64,000 nt of DNA from an uncultured Eubacteriales bacterium (GTDB taxonomy: Bacteria > Bacillota > Clostridia > Oscillospirales > Oscillospiraceae), in the NCBI GenBank assembly GCA_934597725.1, contig CAKTSK010000007.1, positions 17,480-81,479 of the forward strand. Reading direction: 5' to 3'. Shown here piece after piece: positions 23,872 through 31,810 of the stretch. Position 1 is the stretch's first letter, and each line of letters begins with the position of its first letter. The translations under genes and the position numbers were made by a program. The notes under the pieces were generated by a model. The model was not told the DNA's origin. It did no database searches and saw only the letters and a program-made list of their open reading frames with translations.

Positions 23872-24477
23872 ATGGATCTGCAAGAATATCTGGACCAGCT
23901 CAACCAGGGCAAGACTGTGGTGGGCGGCTCACCGGCCCACCAGTTCATGCACCAGCTCAGCCAGCAGGCCCTGGCCATCACCGGCCAGCTCAACACCGGC
24001 TACCACACGCCCGAGGAGATCCGCCAGCTCTTTTCCCAACTCATCGGCAAGCCGGTGGACGAGACCTTCGCGCTCTTTCCCCCGTTCAGCACCGACTGCG
24101 GCAAGAACATCACCCTGGGCAAGCGGGTCTTTCTCAACGCCGGCTGCCGGTTCCAGGACCAGGGCGGCATCCACATCGGGGACGACGTCCTCATCGGCCA
24201 CAACGTGGTCCTGGCCACGCTGAACCACGACATCGCGCCCCTGCGCCGGTCGTCCATGCACCCGGCCCCCATCGTCATCGGCAGCCGGGTCTGGATCGGC
24301 TCCAACGCCACCGTTCTGGCCGGCGTGACCATCGGGGACAACGCCATCGTCGCCGCCGGGGCCGTGGTCACCCGGGACGTCCCGCCGGCCACCATCGTGG
24401 CGGGTGTCCCCGCCAAGGTCCTGCGGCCCCTCACCCAGGAGGAGCTGGAGGCCCCCGCCTGGTCCGAAGAACCCTGA
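23872..24477 (+). CDS. Hexapeptide-repeat O-acetyltransferase (maltose/galactoside type)
   Basis: 201 residues. The N-terminal helical part is followed by a left-handed beta helix made of hexapeptide repeats (IHIGDDVLIGHNVVLATLNH; IGSRVWIGSNATVLAGVTIG; NAIVAAGAVVTRDVP). The catalytic His is in TLNHD. The ending PATIVAGVPAKVLRPL is typical of maltose/galactoside acetyltransferases that use acetyl-CoA. The acceptor is not known. ATG at 23872 after AGGAGG. Converges with the DUF1643 gene, 8 bp apart. Confidence 0.92.
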   Translation: MDLQEYLDQLNQGKTVVGGSPAHQFMHQLSQQALAITGQLNTGYHTPEEIRQLFSQLIGKPVDETFALFPPFSTDCGKNITLGKRVFLNAGCRFQDQGGIHIGDDVLIGHNVVLATLNHDIAPLRRSSMHPAPIVIGSRVWIGSNATVLAGVTIGDNAIVAAGAVVTRDVPPATIVAGVPAKVLRPLTQEELEAPAWSEEP

Positions 24478-24485
24478 CCCGGCGG

Positions 24486-25100
24486 TCAAAGCGCGGCCAG
24501 GTAGCCCGTCACGTCAAAGGGGCGGACGGCCTCGTCTTTCCGCAGATAGAGCGGGTGATGGGGGTGGCCCTTCTTGGTGTTCTTCCCGGCGCACAGCCAC
24601 CGGGCGCCGTATTCCTCTCCAATGGCCACCATGTCCCGGACACAGTCCCGCAGATAGGGCCGCTTCTCGATGATGGTCCCCCAGGCCGCCCAGACTGCCG
24701 GGGAAAAGCCCGCGCCCACCCGGGAGAGCACATACCGGAAGGCCGCCATGTTCTCCCGGTGGAGGTCCTGGTTGCAGTCCCGGTCCATGTCCTCGGGCCG
24801 GGTGGCCCGCTGGGCGTAGACGTTGAACATGAGGAAGCTGTCGTACCCGTTGCCCAGGGCGATCCGCTGGACAGATTTCAGCGTGTTGTCCAGCTCCCCC
24901 GGCGCGGCCGTGGAGGGGTTGATGCCGATGCAGATGAGGGGATTCTCCCCCCGGGTCCCCAGCAAATACCGGTAGTCCGCATAGTGGTCGGGGACATAGA
25001 GCCAGGTGTCCCGGTCAAAGGTCTCCTCCTGGGTGGGGACCAGGGCTTCTTCAAAGGTCAGCAGCCGCAGCTGCTGGGTCTGGCAGGTAGGAATGTGCAT
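24486..25100 (-). CDS. DUF1643 domain protein
   Basis: 204 residues. The segment RYLLGTRGENPLICIGINPS, the later FLMFNVYAQRAT and the closing GHPHHPLYLRKDEAVRPFD are hallmarks of the DUF1643 family, whose biochemical function is unknown. Start ATG at 25100 is chosen because the family N-terminus begins close by; the Shine-Dalgarno sequence (GAGGGCG) is weak. Stands alone, divergent from the MATE gene. Confidence 0.85.
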   Translation of the reverse strand: MHIPTCQTQQLRLLTFEEALVPTQEETFDRDTWLYVPDHYADYRYLLGTRGENPLICIGINPSTAAPGELDNTLKSVQRIALGNGYDSFLMFNVYAQRATRPEDMDRDCNQDLHRENMAAFRYVLSRVGAGFSPAVWAAWGTIIEKRPYLRDCVRDMVAIGEEYGARWLCAGKNTKKGHPHHPLYLRKDEAVRPFDVTGYLAAL

Positions 25101-25143
25101 AAAGGACGCCCTCTTTCTCTGGATGGGTTCTCCCCGGGCATGG

Positions 25144-25172
25144 TTGCTTTTTCCCGGGGTTTCTTCTATGAT
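25144..25172 (+). promoter_or_regulatory. Promoter of the MATE-MFS-thi gene cluster
   Basis: TTGCTT (25144-25149), 17-bp spacer, TATGAT (25167-25172). The spacing of the genes downstream allows one transcript from here to 30413. Confidence 0.6.
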
Positions 25173-25256
25173 AGTAGTGTTCATCCTATCACAAATCACC
25201 GCCTCTGTCGAGGCGTTCCCGCCCCGTCTGCGGCGGGCTGAAAGGAGGTCCTTCCC

Positions 25257-26636
25257 TTGGCCCACGCCAAGTCCAATCTGGATCTGACCGAAGGTGTCAT
25301 CTGGAAACAACTGCTTCTCTTCCTGCTCCCCATCGCTGCCGGGACCCTGTTCCAGCAGCTCTACAGCACCGTTGATGCCATCATCGTGGGCCAGTTCGTG
25401 GGTTCTGACGCCCTGGCCGCCGTGGGCGGCTCGGCTGCCGTGATCGTGCAGCTGGTGGTGGGCATCTTCACCGGCCTGTCCTCCGGGGCCACGGTGGTCA
25501 TCTCCCACGGCTACGGGGCGGACGACCAGACCAAGCTCACCCGGGCCGTCCACTCCGCCATCGCCTTCAGCCTGGCGGCGGGCGCGCTGGTAACGGTCAT
25601 CGGCATCCTCCTGGCCCCCGACGCCCTGCGGTGGACCAAGAACCCCCAGGAGATCATGGGGGACGCCACCACCTACCTGCGCCTGTACTTCCTCGGCACC
25701 ATCCCCATGCTGCTGTTCAACATGGGCTCGGGCATCCTGCGGGCCGTGGGCGACTCCCGCAGCCCCCTGTACTACCTGATCATCTGCTGCCTGCTGAACA
25801 TCGCGCTGGACCTGCTGTTTGTGGCGGTCATCCCCCTGGGCGTGGCCGGGGCCGCCATCGCCACCGCCATCGCCAACCTGATCAGCGCCCTGCTCATCCT
25901 GCTGCAGCTGGCCCGGGCCAAGGGCGGGTATCAGCTCCACTTCCGGCAGATCCGCATCCACCGGGCCACCCTGCTGCACATTCTGGGCATCGGCGTGCCG
26001 GCGGCGGTGGAAAGCTCCATGTACGCCCTGTCCAACCTGCTCATCCAGGTCCCCATCAACGATCTGGGGACCAACGCCGTGGCCGCCTGGTCCGCCACCG
26101 GCAAGGTGGACGGCGTCTATTGGTCGCTGATGATCTCCTTCGGCGTGGCCATCATGGCCTTTGTGGGCCAGAACTACGGGGCGGGCAAATACGATCGGAT
26201 GAAGAAGAGCGTCGGGGTCTGCCTCAAGCTGGCCCTGGGCATGACGGTGGTCCTGTCCATCCTGCTGCTCCTCTTTGCCCGCTACTGCTTCCGCATTTTT
26301 ACGGACAATCCCGAGGTCATCCAGTACGCCATCCAGATCGTCTCCTATTTCGTCCCCTTCTACTTCATCTGGACCTTCATCGAGGTCCTGGCCAACGCCC
26401 TGCGAGGGGCCGGCGACGCGCTGATCCCCATGATCATCAGCGTCGGGGGCATCTGCGGGCTGCGGATCCTGTGGGTCCTCTTTGTGGTCCCCCACTGGCA
26501 CACCCTGCTGGGCATCTCCATTTGCTACCCAGTCTCCTGGTTCATCACCGCCGCCATTCTGATCCTCTATTACAAAAAAGGCCGCTGGCTGCGGAACGCC
26601 CCGTCGTCCCCCGCGCCGCCTGCGCCGGAACACTGA
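25257..26636 (+). CDS. MATE family multidrug efflux transporter
   Basis: 459 residues with 12 predicted membrane segments in two halves. The N-terminal LLLFLLPIAAGTLFQQLYST and DAIIVGQFVGSDALAAVG, and the second-half MAFVGQNYGAGKYDRMKK, are classic NorM/DinF-type MATE features. Exports drugs or metabolites by Na+ or H+ antiport. TTG start at 25257 (LAHAKSN), after AAAGGAGG; no ATG fits the conserved beginning. The next gene begins 26 bp downstream. Confidence 0.93.
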   Translation: MAHAKSNLDLTEGVIWKQLLLFLLPIAAGTLFQQLYSTVDAIIVGQFVGSDALAAVGGSAAVIVQLVVGIFTGLSSGATVVISHGYGADDQTKLTRAVHSAIAFSLAAGALVTVIGILLAPDALRWTKNPQEIMGDATTYLRLYFLGTIPMLLFNMGSGILRAVGDSRSPLYYLIICCLLNIALDLLFVAVIPLGVAGAAIATAIANLISALLILLQLARAKGGYQLHFRQIRIHRATLLHILGIGVPAAVESSMYALSNLLIQVPINDLGTNAVAAWSATGKVDGVYWSLMISFGVAIMAFVGQNYGAGKYDRMKKSVGVCLKLALGMTVVLSILLLLFARYCFRIFTDNPEVIQYAIQIVSYFVPFYFIWTFIEVLANALRGAGDALIPMIISVGGICGLRILWVLFVVPHWHTLLGISICYPVSWFITAAILILYYKKGRWLRNAPSSPAPPAPEH

Positions 26637-26662
26637 CCCCGCCCACCGAGAGAGGAGGCCCT

Positions 26663-27853
26663 ATGTCTGCCGTCACCCTGCGCCATCCCACCCTGCGCTA
26701 CACCTTCCTGCAAGGAAGCTATTGGGGCTGTTACTGCATCATCCTCACCTTTTCCAGCGTCTACCTGCTGGACCGGGGGTTTTCCAACGCCCAGATCGGC
26801 GTGCTCATGAGCGTCTCGGGAGTCCTGGCCACCCTGCTGCAGCCGGTGGTCTCCCGCATCGCCGACCACCTGCGGCGGCTGAGCCTGCGGCAGTTCTGCG
26901 CGCTGCTGGTGCTGGCCGAGCTGGCCCTGGGGCTGCTGCTGGCGGTCCTGCCCGGACACGAGCAGCTCCTTTACAGCCTGCTGGTCATCCTGATCCAGCT
27001 GCTCATGCCCCTGTGCTCGGCCCTGGGCATGGCCTGCCTCAACCAGGGGATCTCCCTCAACTTCGGCATCGCCCGGGGGGCGGGGTCCATCGCCTTCGGT
27101 CTGGCCTCCGCCGGCTGCGGGCAGCTGGTCCTGGTCCTGGGTGCCCGGTCGATCCCCCTGGCCATGACCGTGCTGCATCTGATTTTTCTGCTCTCTCTGC
27201 TCCTGTTCCGTCTGCCGCGGCCAGAGGCTCCGCCGGAGGTCTCCTCGTCCCGGCAGCCCGTCCGCCGGGGCGCCTGCCGGCAGCTTTTGTGGGTGCTGGT
27301 CGGGTCCTGCCTGCTTTTTTTCAGCCACAACCTGCTCAACGTCTTTGCCTTTCAGATCGTCCAGCCGCTGGGAGGGGACAGCAGTTCCATGGGCACCCTG
27401 CTCCTTCTCCAGTCCCTCTGGGAGCTGCCCACCATGTTCCTCTTTGGCTGGATGCTGACCAAAGCCAGCAGCCGGGCCTGGCTGCGCCTGTCCGGCACGG
27501 GCTTCTTTCTCCACGCCCTGGGGGCCTGGGCCGCGCCCAACTTAGGGGTGCTGTATGCCGTGCAGTTCTTTGAGCTGCCGGGATACGCCCTGTTCATCCT
27601 CGCGTCGATCTACTTCGTCAACGAGATCGTTCCACCGGACCAGCGGGTCCAAGGACAGGCCTGGTTCACCATGTGCGCCACCATCGGCAACGTCCTGGCC
27701 AGCTTTTCCGGCGGGTTCCTGCTGGACCTCTGGGGGGCCGGCACCATGCTGGCCGCCGCCACCCTTTCCGGCGGAATAGGGATGGTCTTGCTGGGGATCT
27801 TCCTGCACAAGAACCGGGTCCATTCCTCGCCCGCCCGAAAGGAGGTCTCCTGA
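26663..27853 (+). CDS. Major facilitator superfamily transporter (LacY-like)
   Basis: 396 residues, 12 membrane segments. The N-terminus (RYTFLQGSYWGCYCIILTFS), a DRGFSNAQIGVLMSVSGV loop and a central LNQGISLNFGIARGAGSIAF match the MFS_1-like group of the LacY type. Substrate unknown. ATG at 26663 after GAGGAGG. Its stop overlaps the start of the TenI-ThiE gene (TGATG), linking transport to thiamine genes; a thiamine-precursor role is possible but not shown. Confidence 0.88.
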   Translation: MSAVTLRHPTLRYTFLQGSYWGCYCIILTFSSVYLLDRGFSNAQIGVLMSVSGVLATLLQPVVSRIADHLRRLSLRQFCALLVLAELALGLLLAVLPGHEQLLYSLLVILIQLLMPLCSALGMACLNQGISLNFGIARGAGSIAFGLASAGCGQLVLVLGARSIPLAMTVLHLIFLLSLLLFRLPRPEAPPEVSSSRQPVRRGACRQLLWVLVGSCLLFFSHNLLNVFAFQIVQPLGGDSSSMGTLLLLQSLWELPTMFLFGWMLTKASSRAWLRLSGTGFFLHALGAWAAPNLGVLYAVQFFELPGYALFILASIYFVNEIVPPDQRVQGQAWFTMCATIGNVLASFSGGFLLDLWGAGTMLAAATLSGGIGMVLLGIFLHKNRVHSSPARKEVS

Positions 27854-29100
27854 TGCCCCCCTCGTTCCCCCTGCTCTGGGTCACTGAGCGCGCCCTGTGC
27901 CGGGAGCCTTTTCCGGACCGGGTGACTGCCGTTGCCGCCGCCCACCCGGCGGGCATCCTGCTGCGGGAAAAGGATCTCTCCGAAGCCGCCTATGAGACCC
28001 TGGCCCGGCAGGTCCAGGCCATTTGCCGGCAGTACGGGGTCCCGTTTCTGGTCCACACCCACCCCAACGTGGCCCGGACCCTGGGGGCCGATGGGCTTCA
28101 TCTGCCGCTGCCGGTGCTGCGGACGCTCTCCCCGGCGGCACGGCAGGGTCTGCCCCCGCTGGGAGTCTCCTGTCATTCCGTGGCGGAGGCCCAAGAAGCC
28201 TGGGACCTGGGCGCTGCTTACCTCACCGCCGGCCATGTCTTTGACACCACCTGCAAGGCCGGGCTTCCCGGCCGGGGGCTGGACTTTCTGGCCGACGTGT
28301 GCGCCGCCGTCCCCCTGCCGGTCTGCGCCATCGGCGGGGTCCGCCCGACGGCCCTGCCCGACCTGCGGCGGGCGGGCGCAGCCGGCGGCTGCGTCCGCAG
28401 TCCCCTGACCACCTGTCCCTCTCCCGCCGACTATCTGCACCATTGGAAGGAGTGCGCTGCCATGAATCTCACCCCGGAACACCTTCGCCTTTACGCCGTC
28501 ACCGACCGGGCCTGGACCGGCCAACAGACGCTGCTGGAACAGTTGGAGCAAGCCCTCAAGGGGGGCGTGACCCTGGTCCAGCTGCGGGAAAAGGACCTCT
28601 CCCCAGAGGATTTTCTGGCCGAAGCCCTGGCCGCCAAGGAACTGTGCCACCGCTACGGCGTCCCCCTCATCCTGAACGACGCCGTTGACCTGGCCCTGCG
28701 CTGCGGGGCCGACGGCGTCCACGTGGGGGCCGAAGACCAGCCCGTGGCGGAGATCCGCCGTTTGGCGGGGCCGGATTTCCTCATCGGGGCCACCGCCAAA
28801 ACCGTCGCCCAGGCCCAGGCTGCTCAGGCCGCCGGGGCGGACTATCTGGGGGTCGGCGCGGTCTTTCCCTCCCCCACCAAGCCCAACGCCCGGGGGATCA
28901 CCCGGGCGGAGTTGACGGCCATCTGCGCCAGCGTCTCCATCCCGGCAGTGGCCATCGGAGGCATCACCCAGGAGAACCTGCCCCAGCTGGCCGGCTGCGG
29001 CGCAGTGGGGGCGGCGGTGGTCTCGTCGCTGTTCGGTGCGCCGGACATCCAGACCGCCGCCCAGGAATTGAAGGCCCTGACCCTGACCGTGTTCCCCTGA
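27853..29100 (+). CDS. thiE: TenI-ThiE fusion: thiazole tautomerase and thiamine-phosphate synthase
   Basis: One uninterrupted frame of 415 residues holds two (beta/alpha)8 domains. Residues 1-200 resemble TenI (VTERALC, ILLREKDLS, and the diagnostic GHVFDTTCKAGLPGRGL loop), which aromatises the thiazole phosphate. Residues 204-415 are ThiE (LYAVTDRAW, VQLREKDLS, LILNDAVDLALRCGADGVHV, GVGAVFPSPTK), which joins thiazole and pyrimidine. ATG at 28462, at the start of the ThiE half, has its own Shine-Dalgarno sequence (GGAAGGAG), so ThiE may also be made alone. Starts inside the MFS stop; thiD follows after 21 bp. Confidence 0.92.
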   Translation: MPPSFPLLWVTERALCREPFPDRVTAVAAAHPAGILLREKDLSEAAYETLARQVQAICRQYGVPFLVHTHPNVARTLGADGLHLPLPVLRTLSPAARQGLPPLGVSCHSVAEAQEAWDLGAAYLTAGHVFDTTCKAGLPGRGLDFLADVCAAVPLPVCAIGGVRPTALPDLRRAGAAGGCVRSPLTTCPSPADYLHHWKECAAMNLTPEHLRLYAVTDRAWTGQQTLLEQLEQALKGGVTLVQLREKDLSPEDFLAEALAAKELCHRYGVPLILNDAVDLALRCGADGVHVGAEDQPVAEIRRLAGPDFLIGATAKTVAQAQAAQAAGADYLGVGAVFPSPTKPNARGITRAELTAICASVSIPAVAIGGITQENLPQLAGCGAVGAAVVSSLFGAPDIQTAAQELKALTLTVFP

Positions 29101-29121
29101 CGGCCCGCAAAGGAGTATCCC

Positions 29122-29931
29122 ATGAAAACCGTGTTATCCATCGCCGGCAGCGACCCCAGCGGCGGCGCCGGCATCCAGGCCGACCTGAAAACCATGGCCC
29201 TGAACGGCGTGTATGGCATGAGCGTCATCACCGCCCTCACGGCCCAGAACACCACCGGCGTGACCGCCGTGGAACCGGTCTCGCCCCTTTTTTTGCAGCA
29301 GCAGCTGGACGCCGTCTTTTCCGACATCCCGCCCGACGGGGTCAAGATCGGCATGGTCTCTGCCGCCCCGCTCATCCAGGTCATCGCCCGCTGCCTGGAA
29401 ACCCATCGCCCCAAACACGTCGTGGTGGACCCGGTGATGCTCTCCACCAGCGGCACCCGGCTCCTCAGCGAGGACGCCCTGGCCGCGCTCCAGGAGGACC
29501 TGCTTCCCCAGGCCACCTTGATCACCCCCAATCTGCCCGAGGCCGAGGTCCTCTCCGGCCAGACCATCACCGGGGAGGAGGACATGGTCCGGGCCGCCCG
29601 GGACCTGTCGGCCCGCTACCGCTGCGCCGTGCTGTGCAAAGGCGGGCACAGCCCCGACGGCGGGGCCAACGATCTGCTCTGCCACCAGGGCAAGGTCCTC
29701 TGGTTCCGGGGCAAGCGCATCGACAACCCCAACGCCCACGGCACCGGCTGCACCCTCTCCAGCGCCATCGCGGCCAACCTGGCCAAAGGTTTTTCCCTGG
29801 AAGAGGCCATTCGCCGGGCCAAGCAATATCTTTCCGGGGCACTGGCGGCCATGCTGGACCTGGGCCGCGGCGCCGGACCGCTGGATCACACCTTTGCCCT
29901 CACCGGCTTCTTTGCCCAGGAGGCGGAGTAA
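29122..29931 (+). CDS. thiD: Hydroxymethylpyrimidine/phosphomethylpyrimidine kinase
   Basis: 269 residues. Ribokinase-like fold with LSIAGSDPSGGAGIQADLKT at the N-terminus, ALTAQNTTGV, VVDPVMLSTSG, ITPNLPEAEVL and the ATP/anion-hole motif NAHGTGCTLSSAIAA. It phosphorylates HMP and HMP-P to give the pyrimidine substrate of ThiE. ATG at 29122 after AAAGGAG. No TPP riboswitch was recognised upstream of the cluster, and no thiC or thiM is in the window. Confidence 0.96.
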   Translation: MKTVLSIAGSDPSGGAGIQADLKTMALNGVYGMSVITALTAQNTTGVTAVEPVSPLFLQQQLDAVFSDIPPDGVKIGMVSAAPLIQVIARCLETHRPKHVVVDPVMLSTSGTRLLSEDALAALQEDLLPQATLITPNLPEAEVLSGQTITGEEDMVRAARDLSARYRCAVLCKGGHSPDGGANDLLCHQGKVLWFRGKRIDNPNAHGTGCTLSSAIAANLAKGFSLEEAIRRAKQYLSGALAAMLDLGRGAGPLDHTFALTGFFAQEAE

Positions 29932-29954
29932 GCTCCGCAGAAAGGAGCGTCCCC

Positions 29955-30413
29955 ATGGAATTTCGTACCTTTGCCCCGCAAGAGCGGTCCCCGGCCCTGA
30001 TCGACCAGCTCACCGCCCTCTGGGAAGCGTCTGTCCGGGCTACCCACGACTTTCTGGACCCCAACGACCTGCCGGTCATCGCCGCCCGGGTCCCCCAGGC
30101 TCTGCGGGAGATCCCCAGCCTGACCGTGGCCTGGGACGAGGTCAAGGGGCCGGTGGGGTTTGCGGGCGTGGCCGGGCACACCCTGGAACAGTTCTTTCTC
30201 GCCCCGGACCAGCTGGGAACGGGGTTGGGGGACCGCCTGTTCCGCCACACCATGGCCCAGCATTTCATTGCCCAGATCACCGTCAACGAACAGAATGCCC
30301 GGGCGCTGCGGTTCTATCTCCGGTACAGCTACCGGGTCCACCACCGCACCGCCACCGACGGGCTGGGCCTGCCCTACCCCATTCTTACCCTGACGCTTTC
30401 CTGTTATGGATAA
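29955..30413 (+). CDS. GNAT family N-acetyltransferase
   Basis: 152 residues, GNAT fold: EASVRATHDFL at the N-terminus (typical of the YafP/PA4866-like group), the acetyl-CoA-binding LGTGLGDRLF, and VNEQNARALRFYLRYSY at the end. Acceptor unknown. ATG at 29955 after AAAGGAGCG, 23 bp after thiD, so possibly the last gene of that operon. Confidence 0.85.
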   Translation: MEFRTFAPQERSPALIDQLTALWEASVRATHDFLDPNDLPVIAARVPQALREIPSLTVAWDEVKGPVGFAGVAGHTLEQFFLAPDQLGTGLGDRLFRHTMAQHFIAQITVNEQNARALRFYLRYSYRVHHRTATDGLGLPYPILTLTLSCYG

Positions 30414-30446
30414 ACCCACGGTCTAAACATCTTCTTTCCACAGCAG

Positions 30447-30490
30447 AACAGCCCTGACACCGATCCTTTCGGTGCCAGGGCTGTTTTTTG
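30447..30490. terminator. Bidirectional terminator between convergent genes
   Basis: AACAGCCCTGACACCGA stem (one bulge) with TCGGTGCCAGGGCTGTT, T run on the plus strand and an A run-derived T-rich end on the other. Confidence 0.82.
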
Positions 30491-30491
30491 T

Positions 30492-30794
30492 TTACGGATG
30501 GCTTTCATGTTTCCTGCGCAGCAATTCCACCAACTGAGAAACCACACCGATCTCCTCCTGCGTCAGGCCGCTGGTTGAGATTGCGGGGATCTCCATCGCA
30601 TCTTCAAATACCAGCGCATCCAGCGACACATGCAAGATCCGCATGATCTGAAATAATACCTCTACGGAAGGTTTCCGGTGTCCGCTCTCAATGTGCTTGA
30701 GGTGTGACGTCGTGATGTTTACCATCTCTGCCAGTTTTTCCTGGGTGATCCCCTGTGTTTTTCTGGCGTTCCAAATGGCGGTGCCAATATCCAT
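30492..30794 (-). CDS. XRE-family HTH repressor of the HNH island
   Basis: 100 residues. An HTH_3 domain occupies 5-65: IWNARKTQGITQEKLAEMVN, then TTSHLKHIESGHRKPSVEVL. The C-terminal 30 residues are helical (TQEEIGVVSQLVELLRRK) and may form the dimer contact. The start at 30794 is preferred because the upstream extension of the frame has no resemblance to the family. It is divergent from the HNH genes, with two palindromic candidate operators between them (30844-30911). GC content is visibly lower than in the flanking genes. Confidence 0.85.
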   Translation of the reverse strand: MDIGTAIWNARKTQGITQEKLAEMVNITTSHLKHIESGHRKPSVEVLFQIMRILHVSLDALVFEDAMEIPAISTSGLTQEEIGVVSQLVELLRRKHESHP

Positions 30795-30843
30795 GGTTCT
30801 CTTTGCGCCCCCTTTTTGGCTAGCATAAAGAGGAAAGCAGCAC

Positions 30844-30911
30844 TTGACGATTCTCTTATTGAGATTTATATTATCTCTATAAGAGACCTGTTCTATGTAC
30901 TTCCTGTACAT
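30844..30911 (+). promoter_or_regulatory. Promoter and two palindromic operators of the HNH genes
   Basis: TTGACG (30844-30849), 17-bp spacer, TATATT (30867-30872). A 35-bp nearly perfect palindrome (30852-30886; arms TCTCTTAT and ATAAGAGA outside, GAGAT and ATCTC inside) straddles the -10 box. A second, perfect palindrome ATGTAC-TTCCT-GTACAT lies at 30895-30911 just before the Shine-Dalgarno sequence. Fits repression by the adjacent XRE protein. Confidence 0.75.
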
Positions 30912-31400
30912 GGAAACAAAAAACAGAAAGGATTGAACAACTATGGGAAGACAGCAAAGAAATTTCTTTGGACGTAATTCGGGGAACTCCGGGTGGTGCA
31001 CCTGCGTCCGCTGTGGCCGGAAATTCCGGAAGGGGGATGTAGAGATCGACCACATCCTGCCCCGGAACAGCGGGGACGACCGCGACCAAAATCTTCAATG
31101 TTTGTGCGCCAACTGCAGCCGCTCTGAATAAGGCCCCAAAAGAGCGTGATCACGCAGAGACCATCGTTCCGTATCCACGGAAACAAAAACATTATGAAAG
31201 GATCAAAAACTCATGGGAGGATATCGAGAAAAATATTTTGACCGGAATCCAGGAAACTATGGGTGGTATACCTGTGTCCACTGTGGCCGGAAATTCCGGA
31301 AAGGGGATATGGACATCGACCACATCATTCCCCAGAGCAGAGGCGGAAGTGACCACGAGTGGAATTTGCAATGTTTGTGCGTCCACTGCAACCGCTCCAA
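30912..31400 (+). repeat. Tandem segmental duplication covering the two HNH genes and their leaders
   Basis: The leader GGAAACAAAAA plus the HNH core is present twice: about 30912-31131 and 31178-31400. Both the 5' leader and the coding core align, for example CGGAAATTCCGGAA at 31019 and 31289. So the unit that duplicated included the untranslated region. Confidence 0.8.
30943..31131 (+). CDS. Minimal HNH endonuclease-like protein (copy 1, short)
   Basis: 62 residues. Zinc cysteines Cys21/Cys24 (CVRCGRKF) and Cys55/Cys58 (CLCANC), catalytic His37 (EIDHILP) and Asn50 (NLQ) are retained. Compared with copy 2, the loop before the Asn is one residue shorter, the residue after the last Cys is Ser instead of Asn, and the C-terminal tail (NRSKQDD onward) is missing because of an early stop. 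HNH folds nick or cut DNA, often in phages, restriction or colicin-like systems. ATG at 30943 has a weak AGAAAGGA upstream. Confidence 0.78.
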   Translation: MGRQQRNFFGRNSGNSGWCTCVRCGRKFRKGDVEIDHILPRNSGDDRDQNLQCLCANCSRSE

Positions 31401-31509
31401 GCAAGACGATATCAGGGATTCTGCGGGAGATATGGTACGCGCCACCGGACGAATTGTTCAGAGAGAAATAAAAAACAGCTCCTTGGGAGGCTTGTTCCGC
31501 AAAAAATAA
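31213..31509 (+). CDS. HNH endonuclease-like protein (copy 2, full length)
   Basis: 98 residues. HNH core at 18-65: Cys21/Cys24 (CVHCGRKF), DIDHIIP with His37, HEWNLQ with Asn51, and LCVHCN with Cys56/Cys59, followed by RSKQDD. The C-terminal 35 residues (VRATGRIVQREIKNSSLGG) are basic and may bind DNA. Core closely related to copy 1. Reads from ATG at 31213 after GAAAGGATC. No methylase, terminase or other restriction gene is near, so it is not a standard restriction system. Target unknown. Confidence 0.82.
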   Translation: MGGYREKYFDRNPGNYGWYTCVHCGRKFRKGDMDIDHIIPQSRGGSDHEWNLQCLCVHCNRSKQDDIRDSAGDMVRATGRIVQREIKNSSLGGLFRKK

Positions 31510-31529
31510 GAAGGCAAAGGAGGGATTCT

Positions 31530-31781
31530 ATGGGATTTCTGGATGCTGTTGAGTCGATTATATCCAATATCTGTTCAACTGTTGAAGAACACAACAATCG
31601 AGTGCAAAACTACATGATGCGTTATGAACACCTGGATGACCAGCGTCTATTTGAAAAAATGAAGCAGGCCTACGGCGCACACGAGAAACTCGCTTGCAGA
31701 AAACTTCTTTTGGAGCGTGGGTATGACGAAAACGATATCGGGCGTTTTCTGGCCGGTGGTCCAATGCCAGACAACATGTGA
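31530..31781 (+). CDS. Unknown small protein of the HNH island
   Basis: 83 residues, MGFLDAVESIISNICSTVEE at the start, then predominantly helical, charged sequence (RYEHLDDQRLFEKMKQAYGA; KLLLERGYDENDIGRFL). No domain recognised. The ATG at 31530 is well placed after AAAGGAGGG, 20 bp downstream of the HNH gene, so it is almost certainly in the same transcript. Could be an immunity or partner protein for the HNH enzymes; this is only suggested by position. Followed by a strong terminator. Confidence 0.7.
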   Translation: MGFLDAVESIISNICSTVEEHNNRVQNYMMRYEHLDDQRLFEKMKQAYGAHEKLACRKLLLERGYDENDIGRFLAGGPMPDNM

Positions 31782-31810
31782 AAGAGCAACATAACATTGC
31801 TCTAACACGA

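Noticed and set aside
24486..26633. A 715-codon minus-strand frame across the MATE gene
   Set aside because: Only its last 204 residues (DUF1643) are conserved. The rest is antisense to the MATE transporter.
28462..29100. thiE as a separate gene only
   Set aside because: The frame from 27853 is continuous through 29100 with no stop, so a fusion is the more direct reading; an internal start remains possible and is reported as a finding.
27673..29121. TPP riboswitch for the thiamine genes
   Set aside because: No CTGAGA/GATCTGGATAATGCC-like core upstream of the MATE, MFS or tenI-thiE genes.
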